Origin: an uncultured Bacteroidota bacterium
Lineage (GTDB): Bacteria; Bacteroidota; Bacteroidia; Chitinophagales; Chitinophagaceae
Direction of reading: 5' to 3'
NCBI GenBank assembly: GCA_903835005.1
Contig: CAILLK010000068.1
Location: forward strand, 1 to 46,406
Length of the DNA: 46,406 nucleotides
Part shown: one piece after another, positions 43,535 through 46,406 of the stretch
Numbering within the stretch: the stretch's first letter is position 1
Layout: every line of letters begins with the position of its first letter
The notes under the pieces: model-generated
Told to the model about the DNA's origin: nothing
The model's input: the letters and a program-made list of their open reading frames with translations, nothing else
Databases searched by the model: none
Program-made: the position numbers and the translations under genes

Positions 43535-44617
43535 TTACAAATCAGTAATTAAATATTTCTCACCAACTGTCTTGTATAAAATAAATACGGGATTAAAATC
43601 AAGTAAATTATTTAGATCAACTTCTATAGTGAACTGTTTATCATCTAATATTTCTCTATCTCCAAATGCATGAAGCATACCTGTAGCATTTGTCAATAAA
43701 AATGAACCCTTATTCAATATATATCTCGTCTTAACATTTATATTTTTTACCAATATGCGAAGAATATTTCCATTCTTTTCAATCCTGAATGAGATACTCC
43801 CAATCTCTACTTCCTCATTTTTGTTGAACCAGGTTAGATCCTTTGGCAACTGTAACAAACTAAACATTAAATGGTCTATATTGATATAAGGATTCAATAT
43901 ATAAACCGGCTTATTTTTATCAACAATTGGTATATTATTTCTTAACCAGACTGCATTATCTATAGCAGTATGTATTTTCGGTTCAAGTACCTGATATAAA
44001 TTATGTATATCTTTTGTATATTCAGGCAATAATTTATTAACTCTTAAATAACCGCAAATACACGAATTACCCTTACAATCATTGGAATAGGTATTTGTCC
44101 CACAATCTAAAATCACATCCCCTTCCCTACATTGTGATTTTAAAAAAGGATGACTTAATTGGCGAAAATGTAATATAATCCAGTATTCAAATGCAATACT
44201 GCTAAATGCGATATTTACTTTTTTGCCATTGATTTTGATTGCGGCTAATTCAAATGCTTCCTTGTGTTTTGGATGCCCGTTTTTATCAAATACTGCCCAT
44301 ACTTCATCATAAGTCCCGCCATCTAACCCCATTTGTGCTTCACGAACATATCTTACAGGTTGAGCCCTGAATTCTTCAGCTATTTCGTATTTTTTTAATT
44401 TTGCTTCTTTTTCTTCTGAAATTCTTTCTAATGTTCTTTTTTTTGTATTAGGTCTCGATGTAACTACTTCTTCCTCATTTTTGGGTAATGGAGAAATAGT
44501 AATTTTTATATTCAGCCCTTTTTCAATAACAATGTCTCTTACGGAAGCAAAGTAGTTGGGTTCGGTACCGCTTCCCTCACAAACAATAAATATTGTCTTA
44601 TTAGCTTGCAGACTCAT
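43535..44617 (-). CDS. RloB-like Toprim protein with C-terminal extension
   Basis: 360 aa from the ATG at 44615-44617 (a TTG two codons earlier is also open). RloB family: FIVCEGSGTEPNYF with metal-binding glutamate 14, EVWAVFDKNGHP with aspartate 111, and IAFSSIAFEYWIILHF with glutamate 144. A cysteine cluster follows (163, 172, 181, 186, 188; CX8CX8CX4CXC), which could bind zinc. After about residue 225 comes a ~130-aa beta-rich extension not expected in typical RloB proteins of ~200-250 aa. It overlaps the ATPase gene by 17 bp. Rlo genes were first noticed within restriction loci, and ATPase-Toprim pairs act in anti-phage defence; its nuclease activity here is inferred. Confidence 0.8.
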   Translation of the reverse strand: MSLQANKTIFIVCEGSGTEPNYFASVRDIVIEKGLNIKITISPLPKNEEEVVTSRPNTKKRTLERISEEKEAKLKKYEIAEEFRAQPVRYVREAQMGLDGGTYDEVWAVFDKNGHPKHKEAFELAAIKINGKKVNIAFSSIAFEYWIILHFRQLSHPFLKSQCREGDVILDCGTNTYSNDCKGNSCICGYLRVNKLLPEYTKDIHNLYQVLEPKIHTAIDNAVWLRNNIPIVDKNKPVYILNPYINIDHLMFSLLQLPKDLTWFNKNEEVEIGSISFRIEKNGNILRILVKNINVKTRYILNKGSFLLTNATGMLHAFGDREILDDKQFTIEVDLNNLLDFNPVFILYKTVGEKYLITDL

Positions 44618-45887
44618 TTTCAAACATTAAATCTATTGACTTTAAAGAAGGTAAACCACCAAATTTACCTGCAAGATACCATTTGTCAAAAGGAGTTTCT
44701 TCCCTTACACCGTCAAAGTCCTGGATTGAAAACATTTCAGACGCTCCGTTTTCATTTTTCTGAGTTATCCATACCTGATCACGCCTAACCAAATCCCTAT
44801 CTAAAAGTGTCATATCGTGGCTTGTGAAGATTAACTGAGCATTTTGAGGATTTAGTTTATCCGACTGGAACATTAATATTATCATTCGCGTCAAAAAAGG
44901 ATGCAGACTAACATCCATTTCATCTACAATTAATACCCCCCCATTTTCTAATGTAAGTAATACTTTCCCACCTAAAGAAAAAAGAACCTGTGTTCCCACT
45001 GATTCCTGATTGAATGAAAGCTGTTGATCGCTGCCAGTGTAAATACTATTGTCATATAAAGGATGTACGCCAAAAAGTGAATACCCGTTAGATATATTAC
45101 CACGTTTAATACCATCAGGAGCTGGGGCATCTTTATTCTCCTGTATTGAAACCGCTTTTAATTTTGTATCAGCAAATGTCAATAAAGAATCCATTTTATT
45201 TTTCAATATTTCATTTTTATACAGAATTTCACTGACCTCCTTTTGTATATAAGTTCTTCGGTAAGAAGTATTTTCAGAGTTAATAACATCATAGTTTTTA
45301 AAATACAAATAAATGGCAGTGAGTTCAGCTATAGGTTCATCACTTCCGAATTTTGATAATAAAAGTTGGTTATTAAATATCTTAATTTTCTTATTCCCTA
45401 AATCGCTTCCTAAAATGCCAGTGTGGATATTGGAATCTTGTTCTGTGTCTGACGATCGAGTAAACAAGATTTTTTGTCTGCTATTAGGAAATGAAAATAA
45501 TGTTTCTTCTACAATTTTTTCTGCGTTGAAAATAACGCAATAGGTATGTTTCACTGAATTAGTAATAAAGTCAATTTCAAACTTAGCGTCGCTTCTTTTT
45601 GTATTTATATCAAATAAAAATGGTTCATACATTTCCACTCGCTCACCTACATTTGGCTTAGCTAATATGAAGCGCACCAGGTTAAAAAAAGCCCGGATCA
45701 AATTTGATTTACCTGAGGCATTAGCACCATATATCATTGCCATTTTTAAAACTCTTAAATTGCTGTTGTTTGAAATCGGAACATCTGCAACATTTTGAGT
45801 TTTAAGCTTAGATGAATCTGCCTCCAAAGAGAAAATCAATTCATCTTTAAAGGAACGATAATTCTTAATTTTAAAACTTATCAACAT
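44601..45887 (-). CDS. RloA-like AAA ATPase (OLD/RecF/SMC-related)
   Basis: 428 aa. Opens MLISFKIKNYRSFKDELIFSLEA, the usual start of AAA_15/AAA_21 ATPases. Walker A GANASGKS is at 54-61, a signature-like LSFNQESVGTQVLFSLGGK near 285-303, Walker B GGVLIVDEMDVSLHP near 308-322, and the switch FTSHD near 350. The middle forms the coiled or dimerising arm. It should control the partner Toprim nuclease by ATP binding, as in OLD- and PARIS-type pairs, although the partner here belongs to RloB, not DUF4435. The -7 region (TTATTTTG and TAATTTTCG on the minus strand near 45905-45935) is plausible. The next feature outward is a tRNA-Asn attachment scar. Confidence 0.85.
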   Translation of the reverse strand: MLISFKIKNYRSFKDELIFSLEADSSKLKTQNVADVPISNNSNLRVLKMAMIYGANASGKSNLIRAFFNLVRFILAKPNVGERVEMYEPFLFDINTKRSDAKFEIDFITNSVKHTYCVIFNAEKIVEETLFSFPNSRQKILFTRSSDTEQDSNIHTGILGSDLGNKKIKIFNNQLLLSKFGSDEPIAELTAIYLYFKNYDVINSENTSYRRTYIQKEVSEILYKNEILKNKMDSLLTFADTKLKAVSIQENKDAPAPDGIKRGNISNGYSLFGVHPLYDNSIYTGSDQQLSFNQESVGTQVLFSLGGKVLLTLENGGVLIVDEMDVSLHPFLTRMIILMFQSDKLNPQNAQLIFTSHDMTLLDRDLVRRDQVWITQKNENGASEMFSIQDFDGVREETPFDKWYLAGKFGGLPSLKSIDLMFENESAS

Positions 45888-46211
45888 AGCTTACAAGCTT
45901 AATTTTGCGAAAATTATGCAAAATAATTGGATTGGCACTTTATTTGCCTCGTTAAATAATTAATCTTGTAAAATCCCCTCCAATATTTTGTTACTTTTAG
46001 CTATCAATAAAAAAATCGAGCCAAAACCTTTTACTGGCCCCCACATTGTCCCCAAGAAGAATAAAACCCCTGAAACATATTGTTTACTGGGGATTTATCA
46101 TTAATGATGAGATTGATTAAAAATTAATTTTAGAGGCTAGTATTATGCAAATTGTATGCAAATGAAAAAGTGTTGCAGAAGATAAAACCTCTGAAACCCT
46201 TGCTACTAGTA
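45888..46211. other. Gene-free stretch between defence genes and tRNA fragments
   Basis: No gene seen. It holds the probable promoter of the ATPase-Toprim pair at its left, and two related words at its right: aaaacccctgaaaca (near 46064) and CTGAAACCCTTGCT (46191-46204). The second also occurs in both left-end direct repeats (300-313 and 540-553). Confidence 0.4.
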
Positions 46212-46314
46212 GCTCTCCCTTCTGGACTTGAACCAGAGACCCGCCTTCGCTGAACCTTTGGCGGGCGATGCCCTCTGATTAACACTGATCACTTTCCTGA
46301 AACAAAAAAGCCAC
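46212..46314 (-). repeat. tRNA-Asn 3' fragment, copy 1, with palindromic insert
   Basis: Read on the minus strand, this holds the 3' half of a tRNA-Asn(GTT): anticodon-loop remnant TGTTAATCAG, variable loop and T arm TCTGGTTCAAGTCCAGA, and acceptor AGGGAGAG. The 5' half is absent. A 31-bp insert at 46241-46271 (cccgcc/ggcggg hairpin, 46240-46265) splits the copy just before the T arm. The tail on the plus strand (actgatcactttcctgaaac) is the same as in copy 2. Confidence 0.75.
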
Positions 46315-46333
46315 CACTTTCGTGATGGCTTTT
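46306..46333 (-). terminator. Intrinsic terminator between the tRNA fragments
   Basis: On the minus strand, aaaagccatcac-gaaa-gtggtggctttt forms a 12-bp stem (one G-U pair) with a GAAA tetraloop followed by a T run. It lies just after the acceptor end of copy 2, as expected downstream of a tRNA gene. Confidence 0.8.
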
Positions 46334-46334
46334 C

Positions 46335-46406
46335 GCTCTCCCTTCTGGACTTGAACCAGAGACCCTCTGATTAACACTGATCACTTTCCTGAAACAAAAA
46401 AGCCAC
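46335..46406 (-). repeat. tRNA-Asn 3' fragment, copy 2 (runs to window edge)
   Basis: Same unit as copy 1 without the 31-bp insert. The tRNA-like part (46336-46375) again starts only at the anticodon loop; upstream of it the sequence departs from tRNA-Asn (atcactttcctg instead of the D arm and 5' acceptor). CCA is not encoded. The complete tRNA gene, if present, would lie beyond the window edge. Confidence 0.75.

Noticed and set aside
43535..45887. PARIS (AriA/AriB) defence system
   Set aside because: The ATPase could fit, but the Toprim partner matches RloB motifs (VCEGSGTEPNYF, FEYWIILHF) rather than DUF4435, so the PARIS label is not supported.
46212..46406. Functional tRNA-Asn genes
   Set aside because: Only the 3' half is present in each copy; the D arm and 5' acceptor strand are missing.

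Overview
The window comes from a member of the Bacteroidota, most likely a Chitinophagales/Chitinophagaceae-like bacterium. The signs are secreted proteins ending in type IX secretion (T9SS) type A sorting domains, several promoters of the Bacteroidota form TAnnTTTG, Bacteroidota-restricted families (DUF6934, DUF7619) and low overall GC. The assignment rests on reading the sequence, not on a database search.

Left part (1-6930): an accessory segment. It holds a C-terminal gene fragment, a 193/209-bp direct repeat pair, an unexplained GC-rich island that may encode a structured RNA, a two-gene DUF6934 cassette, and a complete type III restriction-modification system (mod-res, minus strand). A strongly structured, terminator-like leader lies in front of mod.

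Middle-left (6930-15640), all on the minus strand: a DUF445 membrane protein; a surface-polysaccharide set (rfbA, an SGNH-like protein, an MBOAT O-acyltransferase, rfbB) headed by a translationally coupled pair of unknown genes, one with a PD-(D/E)XK-like nuclease motif; then the housekeeping genes accC, accB and efp. EF-P has arginine where lysine usually sits at its tip.

Middle (15640-33620): cell-surface and secreted proteins. A tandem pair of ~965-aa T9SS proteins is preceded by the decayed 3' end of a third copy. An M13 metallopeptidase lipoprotein follows. Then come a 2324-aa adhesin with 19 Ig-like (Big_2-type) repeats and, divergently transcribed, a 316-aa T9SS protein that shares the adhesin's N-terminal domain and its promoter layout (GTAAYAT repeats every 11 bp, ending 9 bp before the -7 box).

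Middle-right (33620-42900): a glycine-zipper lipoprotein, a CHASE3 histidine kinase, small unknown genes, a truncated secreted protein with one Ig-like repeat, a LytTR response regulator, an MFS exporter, a YncE-like beta-propeller and a further unknown gene. TTTTTGAGG direct repeats, spaced 21-22 bp apart, lie upstream of the lipoprotein and of the truncated secreted protein; this is the geometry expected of LytTR binding sites.

Right end (43500-46406): a RloA/RloB-like ATPase-Toprim pair, probably anti-phage, with an unusual cysteine cluster. Beside it are two tandem 3' fragments of tRNA-Asn, one interrupted by a 31-bp palindromic insert. Together these look like the edge of a defence island that has used tRNA-Asn as its attachment site.
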